This document shows positions 12,508-24,184 of a DNA stretch of 64,000 nucleotides, in pieces. Position 1 is the first letter of the stretch, and each line of letters opens with the position of its first letter. The notes beneath the pieces are model-generated. The model was not told the origin of the DNA. It was given only the letters and a program-made list of their open reading frames with translations, and ran no database searches. The translations under genes and the position numbers were made by a program. This DNA comes from Anopheles merus. Lineage: Eukaryota > Arthropoda > Insecta > Diptera > Culicidae. Location of the stretch: contig NC_054083.1 in the NCBI RefSeq assembly GCF_017562075.2, positions 44,246,269 to 44,310,268 of the forward strand, in the 5' to 3' direction.

Positions 12508-14949
12508 AGTCAAACAAACAAAAAAAAACCACCCTCTACGCTCGGAATGACTAAAAATAGCACGGTCACGTTTTACGAGCATCGCAAAACCGTTGCCAAC
12601 TACTCGGCTGAGAAAGAGAGCGAAACGGAGAGCAAACAGGAAATGAGGTGCATTTTTGTTCGCGCCCTGCTGTGTTGCATGGCGTTGGGTTCTTCACTTC
12701 TATTGTATTCCCTTGCGCTCAGTAAAGGGGGGATTCGTGTCGCGGGCTCGTCCATTTATCGGTCCCCATCAATCCTGTGCAATGAAGATGAGCCAATTGC
12801 ACGCAAAGTGTGTGTGAGCTTGTATGAATGTATAATCACAATTGATTTGTTTTATGATGCCTTTTTCTATCTGTCTCGCTTCTTTTTGCTCCTTGCCATT
12901 CACGGTTTAGTTGTTTTGTTTGCTCTTTTGTTTTATGCACAATCGGGGGCCGCGCGCGCTCTCGATCGGGGCGCGTTGTAATGCACCGGCGTGTGTGCAG
13001 TCGCATGCGTATCGATCACGTGTGTGTCAGCATGATGAAGGTGGAGGTCTCCCGCAGCGACACGCCATCCCAGCAACAAAGCTACCCGAGGGAAGGTGGT
13101 GGTAGTGGTGGTGGTGGTTTGGTTAACAACAATGACCGCAAAAAAGGCAGAAAGACCGTAGGCTTGTGTTCTTAAATTAAATAATGTATAGGAAGGCGGG
13201 GCCAAAGTGGACCCCTTTTCAATCAGGTCAAGTGGACTTGAAGGGTTAAAGTATAATCTATTCAGAACATTAGAGATATATTGATTAGGAATGGATAGAA
13301 ATGTGATTTGATGATTTTCTAACAGCTTTAATGTATGTATCCTAAATATTAAGACATTTTTGGCTCTATTTTTGTGAAGAAAGTAAGGAATTTGCTGTAG
13401 CTCTTGACATTAAATAATCTAAAAATAGGCAGATTCTCAAGACAGATGGCCTGTCGCTAGGTTTGACTACCTTTGCGATCAAATGATCTGAATTCTATGA
13501 AAAAGATCTATAAAAAGAGTCATAAATCAAGCATAAAGATATGTACAAGTTTTATGTAATAGAATAGAAGGTAAAGGAGCCGCCATTTGGTATTTTGCCG
13601 ATCGCAAGGCTTTGGTGATTGTATTTATCCATCGAATGGCACGGGAATGGACGGCCATGGGAGTGCATGCAGCATTCTTTCATAAAAGAGCATTTGCATG
13701 TTAGAAATTTGAGAGGAATTTCAACTTACAAGACACCATTTGACAAAGCTAATGCGCTAAGCGCTAAGCCTATTGGGAACCATTTTGCCCCCGCAATTCG
13801 CTGTATAGAAGTCTTCGAATAATTTTAAAATATACGATAAGATTAGAGTAATATAAAAAATACTGTTATTTAGAGTAAAAAGTTACAAAACTATCCATCA
13901 ATATCCTTTCCATACCCATATTGCCCTTTATCCCCTTACTACATATAATAAGCAAACGATAGAGTACGATCACTTCCGATCACTGAATACTGTTCTAAAA
14001 AATAATTAGCAAAACGCTCAAGTACGATCATTTCCGACCATTGCTCACTACTTTTAAACAAATAATTGCAACCGTTCAGGCTTTTTTACGATGCACTTTG
14101 GCTAATACGCGACCCGCTTACGCGCTTTGCATCAGCTTAAAGGCATTAGCGTTGCGCTGCTATTTCGCTGAAGGTTAGTTAGCTACACTGCCCCAGCGTA
14201 CACTTTAATCAAACGTCAAACGTCCACACAGATAGCGGTGCAGATAAGCAGTGCATATGCATTCGGTCGTAAAAATTCATTCCGAGTCACCGTGGCGCTC
14301 TGTCCATTTCCAATTAGAGCCCTTAAGGGCAGTGTTTAGCACAAGAAAAAGAAGAAAAAGAAGCAAGGGTACACTACCCTGCATTTTTGCCAACCGCTAA
14401 CAGCGCTTTATGGCCATCATTTGCCACGCACTAAGCAAACACACCCGCTCCCCTACATGGGCAGTGCGAACTTTTGTCCCGTGCCGAGCTGTGGAGAAAA
14501 TGATACGCCATTTTGCTAACGAAATTAGGCCTAATTTCCATGTCCTAGGCTTCAGAAAAGGGGTTGGCTAATTATCCGACCGAGCCCCGAGTGGCCCCGT
14601 TCGCACGCACCGGTTGATCGTGAAAAGAGATAAAATGATCGATCGTGCATCGATTAGGTGGGGGGAATGGGGGGTAAGGGGCAACCTTCCCCCGCGCGAC
14701 AGTCGTGACGTGACGCGACCTCCAACGAGTGCTGGGTGAAGTGCTGGGCGGAGTGCGCGGAGGTCACCGGGTGGCAATTATTTGCACATTTAGAGCGCGC
14801 GGGGCGGCGATGGAGAAATTATGTAAATAGTAATTAAAGTGCAATTACCGGTCGACCTGGCTGGCGGCTGGGCATGCTCTCTCACCGGAAGCTGTGTTAG
14901 GAGTTTTGACATTTTTTTGTATTGTTTGGCACACGGCTGTTGTACGTAC
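12508..14949. other. Non-coding interval with a diverged tandem duplication
   Basis: No supported exon. Notable content is the 2 x about 58 bp diverged tandem repeat at 13951-14067 and a CpG-rich patch at about 14570-14850 just downstream of gene A exon 14950. Under the gene A model this is intron. Confidence 0.5.
13951..14067. repeat. Diverged tandem duplication, unit about 57-60 bp
   Basis: Copy 1 (13951-14007) and copy 2 (14008-14067) both begin AGCAAA, share AGTACGATCA-TTCCGA at the same offset and end in AATAATT. Intervening bases are diverged. This looks like an old local duplication in AT-rich intronic DNA. Confidence 0.7.
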
Positions 14950-15104
14950 CTCGGATGGGAAGGGTGAGATGGTGCCCGAATGATGATGGAGCCCGGGACT
15001 GAAGCGCATCAGGCGAGAGATGGAGGATCCGTTGCTTCCCTGGCTGGAGGCCGTTCCGGGGCTGGTCGCTTCCAGTAGCTGCGTCATGATGATCGGTGAA
15101 TGGT
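14950..15104 (-). CDS. Gene A exon (internal), Ser-rich unidentified protein
   Basis: This exon follows a good 3' splice site (CACTCGCCAG|) at 15105-15106 and ends at CCGAG|GTACGT, so the coding part is 155 nt: two bases completing an Asp codon plus 51 codons, exit phase 0. The peptide begins DHSPIIMTQLLE, continues through a Ser/Gly-rich TASSQGSNGSSISRLMRFSPG stretch broken by basic residues, and ends TISPFPSE. It joins in phase to the exon at 16520-16945. The segment looks disordered and carries proline-directed SP sites and an RxxRFSP motif. I do not recognise the protein. The open donor shows that the gene continues to the left, but no further exon could be fixed. Confidence 0.7.
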
Positions 15105-15545
15105 CTGGCGAGTGAAGAGAAAGAACCAAAGAGATCTTTATGAAGTGTCAAAATTGAAAAGGAAGAATTTAAGTTGATCAAAGGGACTAAGAGTAATGCA
15201 TGATACATTTGATTGGGAGTACCGACAAGTTCGTAGCATGATCGTATCAAAAGTGGTAATAATGGTTTAGAGGACGTACAACGTTCCAGAATGCCACGAA
15301 CATTGGAGAACGGACAACCAGGAGCGATATTAGATGAAGATCGTGCACAAAACCATCAAGCAGACAGTTGGAGTGCTACAGCGAGTCATTTTCGATCGAC
15401 TTAAAGCAATAGGATTGATTCGAAAGGTGTGAAAATGAGTCCCAAACATGAATTGAAGCCGAGAGATGACGAGTTCCATTGGTTCAACTCCAGTGAGCAA
15501 CTGCTTCTACGGCATTTTAGTTATACATATTATACAAAACATTTG

Positions 15546-16093
15546 TGACTCGTCTCCGGACGACTACTGGCGACTCCGAATGATTCAAACTTCGGACGAC
15601 TACAACTCCGGGCGACTCCAGCCTAGTGATGGGTAAAGTTGGCAAACATCCGGAGTCAACTCCGATCCGAATCTAATAATTTCGGAACCAACTTCGATAT
15701 GAAACGATATGAAATGGCTGATAATAAGCACATTGCATCGGACGGGGGTTCCAGTTGACTCCGATCGACTCTGGACAACTCCGAATGACTACGACCCGGA
15801 CGACTACGGACGAGCCCGAATGCGGAGGGAACTAGTAGTTCCTATTTTGCCGGAGTCGGAATCGTACTAACAATAGTCGGAGTCGAATCGAAGTTGTGAG
15901 AGCGTTTCAGAGAGCACATCACTACTCCGGCCGACTCCAACTCCAGGTGACTCTGGACGACTCCGAACAACTCCAGACGACTCCAAACAATTCCGAATGG
16001 CTCCGTATAATGCTAGGGGGACCTACCTTCCGGAGTCTCTTCGGATATGTTCGGAGTTGGATCGGAGTCGCCTCCGGACTTTAGCGATCACTA
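15546..16093. repeat. Degenerate (CGACTCCGGA)n array, foldback type
   Basis: Variants of a roughly 10-12 bp unit, ACTCCGGACG or ACTCCGAATG, run in both orientations, so the region can fold back on itself. A TAGTGATCGCTAAAGT end lies at 16093-16078 on the minus strand. It matches the left end of the inner element, TAGTGATGGGTAAAGT at 15624-15639, at 14 of 16 positions. This suggests an outer older element interrupted by the inner one. Confidence 0.8.
15624..15924. mobile_element. hAT-like MITE with array interior (inner copy)
   Basis: The ends are inverted: TAGTGATGGG at 15624 and, on the other strand, TAGTGATGTG reading in from 15924. The 8 bases outside are CTCCAGCC on the left and CTCCGGCC on the right, a 7/8 direct repeat consistent with an 8-bp target duplication. 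Part of that match could come from the surrounding CTCC array. Termini of the YAGNG type and 8-bp duplications are typical of the hAT superfamily. There is no transposase, so it would be non-autonomous. The same ends occur at 33929-34432. Confidence 0.6.
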
Positions 16094-16519
16094 CCGGGAC
16101 ATGTAGAAGTTGGTACATTTTGATGAGTGAACTAGCCATTTTTGTACTGTTTCCAAGTTAATCAAACTGTTTCTTAGTATATGTTGTTGTAGCCTTAAAA
16201 TATTTACTATTCAAGATATTAATTGACTCCAACGTCAGCGCTAAACACGACATTCGAGTATTAATACCTGTAAAAAGCACAATTAAGTACAAGTAAGAGA
16301 GCCTTCTTCATTCCAATTCCAATCGTAAAACATGGCATAATTTGATCACCCATTAGCTTCAACCTTCAATCCGCCTTCATGTATGACGTTTGAAACCAAT
16401 GCCGAACAGCATGGGGAATCCCTGATCCTGACGAATACAGTTGCGAACATTTGTAGGCCCTATTTGTACTACAGAAAATGCATTCCCTTATCAACCTCTG
16501 ACCCAATGTATGCACTCAC

Positions 16520-16945
16520 CCGGGCTTAGCTGCAGCATCGGTGACTCGAGCGTATCAAACTCCGGGAAAGCGCCATGATGATGATGATGATGATGATGGT
16601 GATGGAACTCGTTCAGATGCGGATTGCTGGCGGCCGCAAACGAGGGCAGCTGCCCGCCGAGCACGGGAGCTGTGACCGCCTGCCTGCATCCCGCCGATCC
16701 GTCCGACGAGCCCGAAGAGCCGGAAGAACAACCGCTCGAAAAGGACGCCCTCGGTGCGGGTATGGACAGCTTCAGCGGGGACTGTTGCCGTTTCCCCGGC
16801 GGCAGCTCGGAGTTTCGCCGCACGATCGGTGGCGGTGGCAGCATCGTACCGTTCGGTGGTTCCGCTGGCGAAAGGAAATTGTTGCTGCCACCGTCGGTTG
16901 GGTGGGCGGAGAGGCGTATGTTCGAGAAGGGGCTAGCCATGCTTG
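16520..16945 (-). CDS. Gene A first coding exon, Ser/Pro-rich with His10 tract
   Basis: The ATG at 16940-16938 (A at -3, G at +4) lies 5 nt inside a good acceptor (CTCCTGTCCCGCCAG|) and opens 140 codons. The exon ends CCCGG|GTGAGT in phase 1 and joins at 15104 to make an Asp codon. The residues run MASPFSNIRLSAHP; a Pro-rich NGTMLPPPP; VRRNSELPPGKRQQ with a basophilic kinase site; SPLKLSIPAPRAS; a Ser/Gly cluster; ten consecutive His; then FDTLESPMLQLSP. No folded domain is visible, so this is probably a disordered regulatory N-terminus of a larger signalling or nuclear protein. The acceptor just before the ATG implies an upstream 5' UTR exon. Base composition is GC-rich and third positions are coding-like. 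Identity is unknown. Confidence 0.72.
16575..16607. repeat. (ATG/CAT)n trinucleotide tract encoding poly-His
   Basis: Tandem ATG on the plus strand is CAT on the minus strand. It encodes the ten-His run of gene A, and a GTG unit interrupts it. It is likely to be length-polymorphic. Confidence 0.9.
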
Positions 16946-19900
16946 CTGGCGGGACAGGAGTACGATGATGTAGAATACAGACACACACGCACACGCACAA
17001 GACACTGTTTGTTTCTGAGATTCAGAGGTTGTTCCTGCGATCTCGCGTTAAATTGTTCGCACTTTTATGTTTATGTTATTTTAAATTCCCGGGAAAAAGA
17101 ATGTGCGAAGGTGGAGCGAATGAGATTTAGAGCGCAGAAAAACAACACAATCTAAGACAATAAAACACCAAAATTGAAGATTTCCCCCCAGCTTCCTAAT
17201 GGACACGTTCCCGTGGCGTGGAAATAAACTGAACCTGTTTACATGTCACGGTCAGGGTTTTTGGTTGAAAAAAATTCCTGCAATTAAAACATGTTGTGCC
17301 TCCCTGCCCCCTGATTTTCACTGGAAATGTTGAAAATTACGATTGAAACGATTTTACCATTTAACGGCCAAATTAAACCTGACAAGGTCCGGGACACGTT
17401 CTTTTCTTGGCACAGTGTTGCGGCCCGTGTGTGTGTTTTTGCCCTACTTAAAACCTGCTTACGTCGTGCGACCTCCCCGGCGGTGTTAAGGAAGCTTAAC
17501 CTCCGTAACGAAATGATTGACATCATCCCCAGACAAGTCCAACCAATGTGTCTGTGTGTGTTTTGGTACGTTTTTTCCCCTCTGAAAATGAGAAAAATTG
17601 AAGGGAAAAGCGTTCACTCAACTCCGGTGGCCATTATCAAGGCCAAATGGGGATGAAGGTTTAAAAGTGGGCGGAAATCGGTTGGAGCACCCGAAAGCAG
17701 AAAGGAGTCAAGCGGTCGGTAGTTTTATTTTCGGTAGCAGCAAACGGCAAACCTTAAACACGTGTGTATGTGTGGGGTGGAACGAAAAGGGATTTTTTCC
17801 CGGCCCGTACGTAGTGGCACGCCGACAGGTTTAAAGGTCGTGTTCATATCGTGTTGGGTCGGAGGGGTTTGGGGTTTTGGGTGGGTTAAAAATAGCCGGG
17901 AGAAGAAGCAGAAACAAAACCCCCTTTGCTGGCATTGCCCAGCAATGGGGAGTTGCAATGCACGCCCCAGACACACACACACACACGCACTGGGTTTGTA
18001 TTGTGTGTACAATGTGTTCGGTTTGTTTGGATAGAGTTCCAACGGGAATGGAAGTCATATGTTGGCCCAATCGTTGACTTTGGGTTTGCGGAATTCTGCA
18101 AAATTTGGAGCTAAATTTAAGTTAAAAATAAAGTCTGCGATGTTTAATTAGAAAAGCAAAACAAAACCTTCAAGATTGGTAATTAAGCACAAAATGAGGT
18201 GCAAATTCAACTCCCACAGGCTTGAAAACTTGTGCGCCCGTTCACATCACATGGTGCACAAACGAAACGCAACGGGCATACGCAGTCCAGCGGCGTCAAC
18301 AGCTCTCCATCAGAGCCTTAGCCAGCAAAGATCTTATGTCACCAGAAACAGATTGGGAAACACCGTACCGTCTCTTTCCAATGGACAAGCAGACAAACAA
18401 AAAACCTTCAACTGTATCAGAAATGGGCTCTCTCAGCATAAAACACCCTTACACTATGTGTGGGCGCCGCCGAGGCAAAGGAAGCGTCGTGCGCACCGGA
18501 AATGTGTGGGATTGCTCGTGTGGCGTAAAGAAACGATCCCAAGCCTCTCTCAGTAGGCACACACATTCGAACCTGTTGCTGCTGCTGGTGCCGTGCCATT
18601 GCACGTGAGGCCCCTTGGTGCAAGCATCATCACAAACAAACGCGATCGCACGCAACAGCAACCCGCGTGGTTGCTACAAACGCGTGCGCGATCACGCACG
18701 GCAAAGCACACCTTTTGAGATGGGACCGATGGGTGAAGGTCGTCCACTAGCATACACACACACACACACAAAGACACCCCGCACGCAGTCGTCGACGTCA
18801 TCTATAATCGGTCCGTGATCGTGACGCAGGGTGTGACACTTTTGTCCCCGTCACATGTGTGATCGTGTAGAGAATTTGAATGAACCTTTTTTTCGCACAA
18901 CAAATAAGTAACACTTTTTAATGCTTTCACTGTAATGATCTTCACCGACAAATGCGTAAACTCGATCGCGCGTAAGCAGACTCGCGGTTTTTGTGTACGA
19001 TCGTTCCCGCACACGCGCGCGCGTGCTCTTCACCGACACCGACCGAAACGTTCTGACGGGCACCGCAAAAACGGCAAACGGCGAGCTCTCTCTCTACACA
19101 CGATCGGCCAAACCCAGCGCAGGGCAGAGTGTGTTGCCGAAGCGTTTGTTGTGTAGTATATGGCCACACTATAGTGTCTGTGCTGGTGGTGGTGGTAGTC
19201 GTTTCCCTTTCCTCTTCGCACGCGCGCCTGACGATGATTGACGATCGATCAAAGGAAGCGAAGAAAGAGGCAAGCAAATAGTACTACGCACACACACACA
19301 CACACACACACACGCATGTACATTGCACATGCATAAGGGATCGATTTTATCTACACAGCCACTGCACACACCACACCGTGTCCCAACCTCGGGCTGAACG
19401 TGATCTACACGAAGGGCGCACGTGTGCGAATGTGGCGCGTCGTTGTGCGCGAGAAAGTACTGGCCCGCGCACGCAACAAAAGAACAAGGCAGAGTATAGA
19501 ATGCATTGCGGGAGTGCAAGATGCACTACAAAAGCGCAAAAGAAAAAAAATCTATTTTAAAAAACACGGCATAAAATGTCCACAATTGGCAACCGGCGAT
19601 CGCATTTGTTCGTCTTCAACACTTTGTTGAACGGCATTTATCAAACGCGCGGCACTAAATTAATATTAAATTTGTCATGGCGTGCCGCCCAATACATGAA
19701 CGACGACCTGCCGATGATATATGGCCGATGAGCGTGTGGCCAGCGCGTGTTAGAAGCAGGTTGATTGAATTTCCTTTGACCAGAGGATGCCGCTGCACCA
19801 ATTGAGAGGATCGTTTGCAGTTGTGCATCGTTTAGTGGGGAAGGAATGCATATAAAGATGCAGCGGTACTGGCGGTACTTTGTAGGGGATATGGAGGGTT

Positions 19901-22221
19901 AGAATTGGCACAACAAGAATTAGAAGTCTCTTGGGAGATCGAACCGGTAATATGATATCGTAAAAGGCGTCAATTCGATAAGTAATTTTTAGATTTTATC
20001 CTTTTTTTGTTTAAGTTATTACAAAATCCATGAAATAACATAATTTGTTTGCAGAAATCAGCATCATTTGACTTCAAAACTGTCGAAAAGGAGGCTCTTG
20101 GATCGTTCTTCTATTTGACCGGTCACGCAAACGAGTTCAGTCATTTTATACATTTCTAGGGAAGCCTCTTTAAGCTGTCTTTACAGTCTTTACAGAGTTA
20201 CTGTATGCTTAAAAACAATTTAAAAACTATTCACAAAATGATCGACGATTTGTTTGTTTATAAGGTTTTCCAGGGGTTTCATAGGAATTCTGAGAGCTTT
20301 TTCGACATTCTGATTGGATTTGTTTCTTGTTTTCCCTTATTGGAAAAAGGACACTAATGCCCATCTCATAAAGATCATTTCCTATAGGAAAGAGTCAAGA
20401 AAGTGTCTCACAACTATGAGAGCCCCTAAACACTCCTGAAGCGCTTAAAATGGTTCTAAAACATTCTTACTCACCCCCCACCCCCACCCCCACTTGCTGC
20501 CTTCAATTCGTGACAATAAAAACCTAATTTTTCACACTGGAAGCACAGTATGAGGCCATGCTATTATTTAAACGACCGTAAGCCACATAAAAGCACGCAC
20601 AACAAACGCACATAGAAAAGTGTCACATTGAACTGGAGCAATTTGTTTAAATTACACACCCCCCGGCAAAGGTTACCAGACATACACATAGGGAGTGGGA
20701 GGATAACATGTGTGTTTGGAAAGTATCGAAAGACTCCCCCATATCCCCCTTGGCGGTAGAAGAGGGGTTGGTTTATGATCCTCTGCAACGAACTACTGTA
20801 CTCCTACTACTACGACCATTCCAGAGGAAAGAAAAAAAACGGAGGAAAGGGATGAAAACTATGCATTTTTCATCCATCGCTAGCAGGGCCATAAATATGC
20901 ATTAGACAGGCGGTTGTGCTAAATTAGTGCCGCCACATGGAAACCACCATGAGGGACACACGAGAACTATGACGAATTGATAATTATTATGCTGAGTGTT
21001 CCCCGGTGCCGATGCTCTCACTACACACTACATTTCTGCGTTTGTTTGTTTGTTTTTTCGTGTTGTTTCTGCCCCGAATGCATCACGCACTGGGAACACC
21101 CCCCCCCTCCCCGCTACGATGTAACGCATTTACATTTTAATTGCAGTGGCGATCGCGATCGCGAGCCATAGATCGGACTTGCAGAGCATTTTGTTGCCCG
21201 AAGTGTAATCAAGTGTAAGGGATCTTTCACACGATGGTGATTACGATATTACGCGAAGGTGACAGAAATGAAATTGATCGATTGTCAATCGCGCACCGAT
21301 CGAACGGGGTTGCTCTGGTGGGGGGTTTTTTTAGAGTGCACACGACATAATAGCATAATAGCCCTGCCGCTGATGACTTATTGGTTTGACAGATTGATTG
21401 CGAGCCCGCGTGGAAGGTCGGGGTAGGTTTGTGCGTTACCTTGGCGACGAAGGGACACAGTTGTTAAATTAAAAGAATATTGTAGAAAGGATTTTTTAAT
21501 CGTCGCTTCGTCTACCCAATATCACTATCACCAACACTTGCTTAAGTGCATTGAAGCGCGTTTTTGCCGAGCAGTAATCACATTGTCACCTAATTTGTGT
21601 GCCGAAAAAATGAGGCTACTGCACAGGCCCGCCGCCCGTACAGCCGCCAATGGCTGGAAACGAGGTCAAAGTTAAATTTAACTCGAATGTTGCGTTTGCG
21701 GGGAACGCGCGGCGGCGCGCGGCCAATGCAACCAGCCAATAGGTAAAATTTCCTGTGCAGACCGGTTTTTCTTCTGTTGAGTGATTTTCTGTTTGTTTGT
21801 TTTCTTAAAGTATACTATTGTTGGCAACAGCCAGAAAAGCGAAAACACGAACCCGATCATCATACCTCGCTTTACTATAATGTTTACGATATGGCGCGGC
21901 GGGGCTTTGCTTCCGGGGAACGTAACGACAGGTTTTTTTTGGGACGTTTCACAAGCAAGCAGACAGAGCCTAATGGGGATGGTTTTTAGGTCATTATCAA
22001 AATCATTCAATTATTTGTTTGTTTTTGTTTTTTGCTTGCAAATTCATTTTCATTGACGGTTTTGTGCATTATTGTGGGTTTTTAATTTGGAGTGTGTGGA
22101 GCGAACGCAACGAAACCAAAAACACTCCACCAGCAAATCATTCGATCAAAGCACTCACGAACAGTAGAGGCACTCACGACTGTTGTGTTTGTGTAGTGCT
22201 TTTGGGCCCTTGCTTCTCATC
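16946..22221. other. Upstream region of gene A, no supported exon
   Basis: This 5.3 kb should hold the 5' UTR exon or exons and promoter of gene A. Possible minus-strand donors are GGGGG|GTGAGTAAG (exon end 20475) and GCCAAG|GTAACG (exon end 21440). A CpG-rich block spans about 18640-19500, with a (CA)n tract at about 19289-19313 and a 12-bp palindrome ACACTATAGTGT near 19165. No protein-coding exon is defensible. Confidence 0.45.
21647..21740. promoter_or_regulatory. Cluster of three CCAAT boxes in GC-rich DNA
   Basis: CCAAT pentamers start at 21647, 21723 and 21736 within a GC-rich patch. About 210 bp to the left, on the minus strand, is the donor-like site ending at 21440. CCAAT boxes act in either orientation, so this may be a promoter for the leftward gene A. 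It also sits 480 bp upstream of the tRNA gene, which does not need it. No TATA box is seen. Confidence 0.3.
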
Positions 22222-22293
22222 TCCCATATGGTCTAGTGGCTAGGATATCTGGCTTTCACCCAGAAGGCCCGGGTTCGATTCCCGGTATGGGAA
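22222..22293 (+). tRNA. tRNA-Glu (anticodon TTC)
   Basis: A complete 72-nt cloverleaf. The acceptor stem TCCCATA pairs perfectly with TATGGGA, followed by discriminator A. The A box is TGGTCTAGTGG (22229-22239) and the B box GGTTCGATTCC (22272-22282). The anticodon stem CTGG/CCAG closes a 7-nt loop CTTTCAC with anticodon TTC at 22255-22257, which reads GAA and GAG glutamate codons. The CCA end is not encoded and there is no intron. It lies on the strand opposite to nemo and gene A, in the gap between them or just past the nemo 3' UTR. All stems pair, so it should be functional. Confidence 0.97.
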
Positions 22294-22302
22294 CATGATT
22301 CC

Positions 22303-22311
22303 TTTTTTTTT
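22303..22311 (+). terminator. RNA polymerase III terminator
   Basis: A run of nine T begins 10 nt after the tRNA 3' end, a standard Pol III stop on the non-template strand. Confidence 0.9.
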
Positions 22312-22715
22312 GTCATAATTATCACTGCCTTCTGATGGTTTTTTACACAATACTGCTCTTGGAGTTTAACTCTAACACCACTATTACGTATAAGTTTAAT
22401 AAAAAAAAGCACTGTCTCTTGTCATCATGCGCTTGGGAAAGAGAAGCTCACCCGCTAGGTTTACATTTTGTACAATCACGGTTCAATTTATGCATATATT
22501 TTCCATTGTGTATATATGTGTTCTGATACATACGAGTGTTGCATTTGCTGAGTTGCCTGCCCACCACGGACTTCACATTTTGTGTATGCGTGTTTTTGTT
22601 ACGTTTGTTTTTTTTGTTTATGTGTGATTGTGTGCATCTTTTGCATCATCATTTTTCCAAAGTTTCGTGTTTTTGTTGTTGCTTGAAATTTCCCTTCTTT
22701 TTCCTTTAATCCATT

Positions 22716-22780
<65 letters not shown>

Positions 22781-22784
22781 CTCA
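22716..22784. repeat. Compound (CT)n/(AC)n microsatellite
   Basis: CT units, interrupted once by A at 22741, run into CA units and back to CT. Confidence 0.95.
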
Positions 22785-23144
22785 CTATCACTATTTCTCA
22801 CTATACAAGTATATATACACACACACTGATCCTGGTGTTCCGAGATGCAAGAAGACAAATATGTGTGTTTGTGTCTGTTGTGGTCTGGTCTGTCCGTGTG
22901 GCATCCAATTATGCATCCAATTCATCCTTCTCCTCCTTTCATTGGGCCCTTTGGTGCCCCAAATGGTAAAAATGCACAATGGGGATTATTTCCACATTTG
23001 CTTTTCCAGCTTTTGTTTGTGACTGCTTCTCGTGTTCTTCTTTTCCATTCAATTTTACAAATCTGAGCGTATAAAATTGCCTTTTCCTAACAGCCTTCTT
23101 CTTCTTTTAGCCAATCGCTTTCGAACCGTTTTTTTCTCATTCGT

Positions 23145-23150
23145 TTTATT
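23145..23150 (-). promoter_or_regulatory. Candidate distal poly(A) signal for nemo
   Basis: AATAAA on the minus strand. A second copy is at 23406-23401. Either would end a nemo 3' UTR of about 6 kb. The assignment rests only on the hexamer. Confidence 0.25.
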
Positions 23151-24183
23151 CATGTGCCGTTTCAAATTTGCTTTTTGTGTTGTGAACTTTTCCTTCTTTT
23201 TTTTACTTTTTCACTTTTTACAGAGGTCTCGGGTGCAGTGTGGACAAATATGCGTTGTTTCATTCTTTTGCTTCGGTTTGCTTCTTCTAACCGCTTTGTT
23301 GCTACAGTTGTTTTTATATTCCAATACATAATGACCAACAATCACAATTTGTTATTTACACAGGTCAGAGAGAGGGTGTTGCCTTTTTCATCGTTTTTTT
23401 TTTATTATTATCAAATACTATAATCAAGCCAATCACACCACACACCATGCTTCTATTAGAGTTCCCCTAAAAAAAACAAAAGGACACACAAACAAATGGA
23501 GTGGAAGATTTCTGAAACTCATGCATTGGGGAGGTATGGTTGCTTGGTTAGGTAAATGATGCTGCAGTGGAGCAACGAATCACCACTGCTTGGCCCTTGG
23601 CGATCACTCGATCAAGATCGGTTTACTGGAAATTGGGTTTTTTACATTTGCTTAGAATTATTGCCTCACACACACACATACTAATATAATTCGGCTCGAT
23701 TATAATGCACTACACCTTTAACACCTGTGTAAACCTTGTTTGTGTTGCGGCGCTAACTGGCTGCGCGCTGTTGGCTTTGGTTGTTTTCTGAAACCGAAAG
23801 TGTTCCTTTGTTTTACTTTCATTTTCTCCTTTCTTGCGGTTGTGTTTGTGTGTGTTTTGGTTTTCCTGCGTTTGTATTTTGGTTTGAAACAGGTTTCATT
23901 GTTTTAAATGAACGAATTACTCATAAGTTGCACGTTTAATCTTTAAGGAATTTATACTATATACTCCTGTTATGCTGTCCTTTCTAGAGAGTTGATCGAG
24001 ACGAAGAGGTGGCAGTCGGGTTATACATAGTTCTGTTGGATAGATTGTTCGTCTGCTGGCTTGCGGTAGAGAAAGAAACGTAACACTTTCGAACCAGTTT
24101 CGTTTATGCTTTCAGTATGATGGCATTAACACGTTGCGAGCTGCGAAAAGCTCAAGCGAAATCTCTAGCAGGAAGATTAAAGG

Positions 24184-24184
<1 letters not shown>

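Larger units (their letters stand above)
15105..16519 (-). other. Gene A intron carrying hAT-like repeat elements
   Basis: A GT..AG intron of 1,415 bp between the two supported gene A exons. About 550 bp in its middle is a degenerate CTCCGGA array with a hAT-like insertion. The rest is AT-rich unique sequence. Confidence 0.7.

Noticed and set aside
19165..19177. ACACTATAGTGT palindrome next to GGCCACAC, resembling a Drosophila core promoter motif
   Set aside because: The motif has a mismatch and no transcript evidence. It is kept only as a note for the gene A promoter search.
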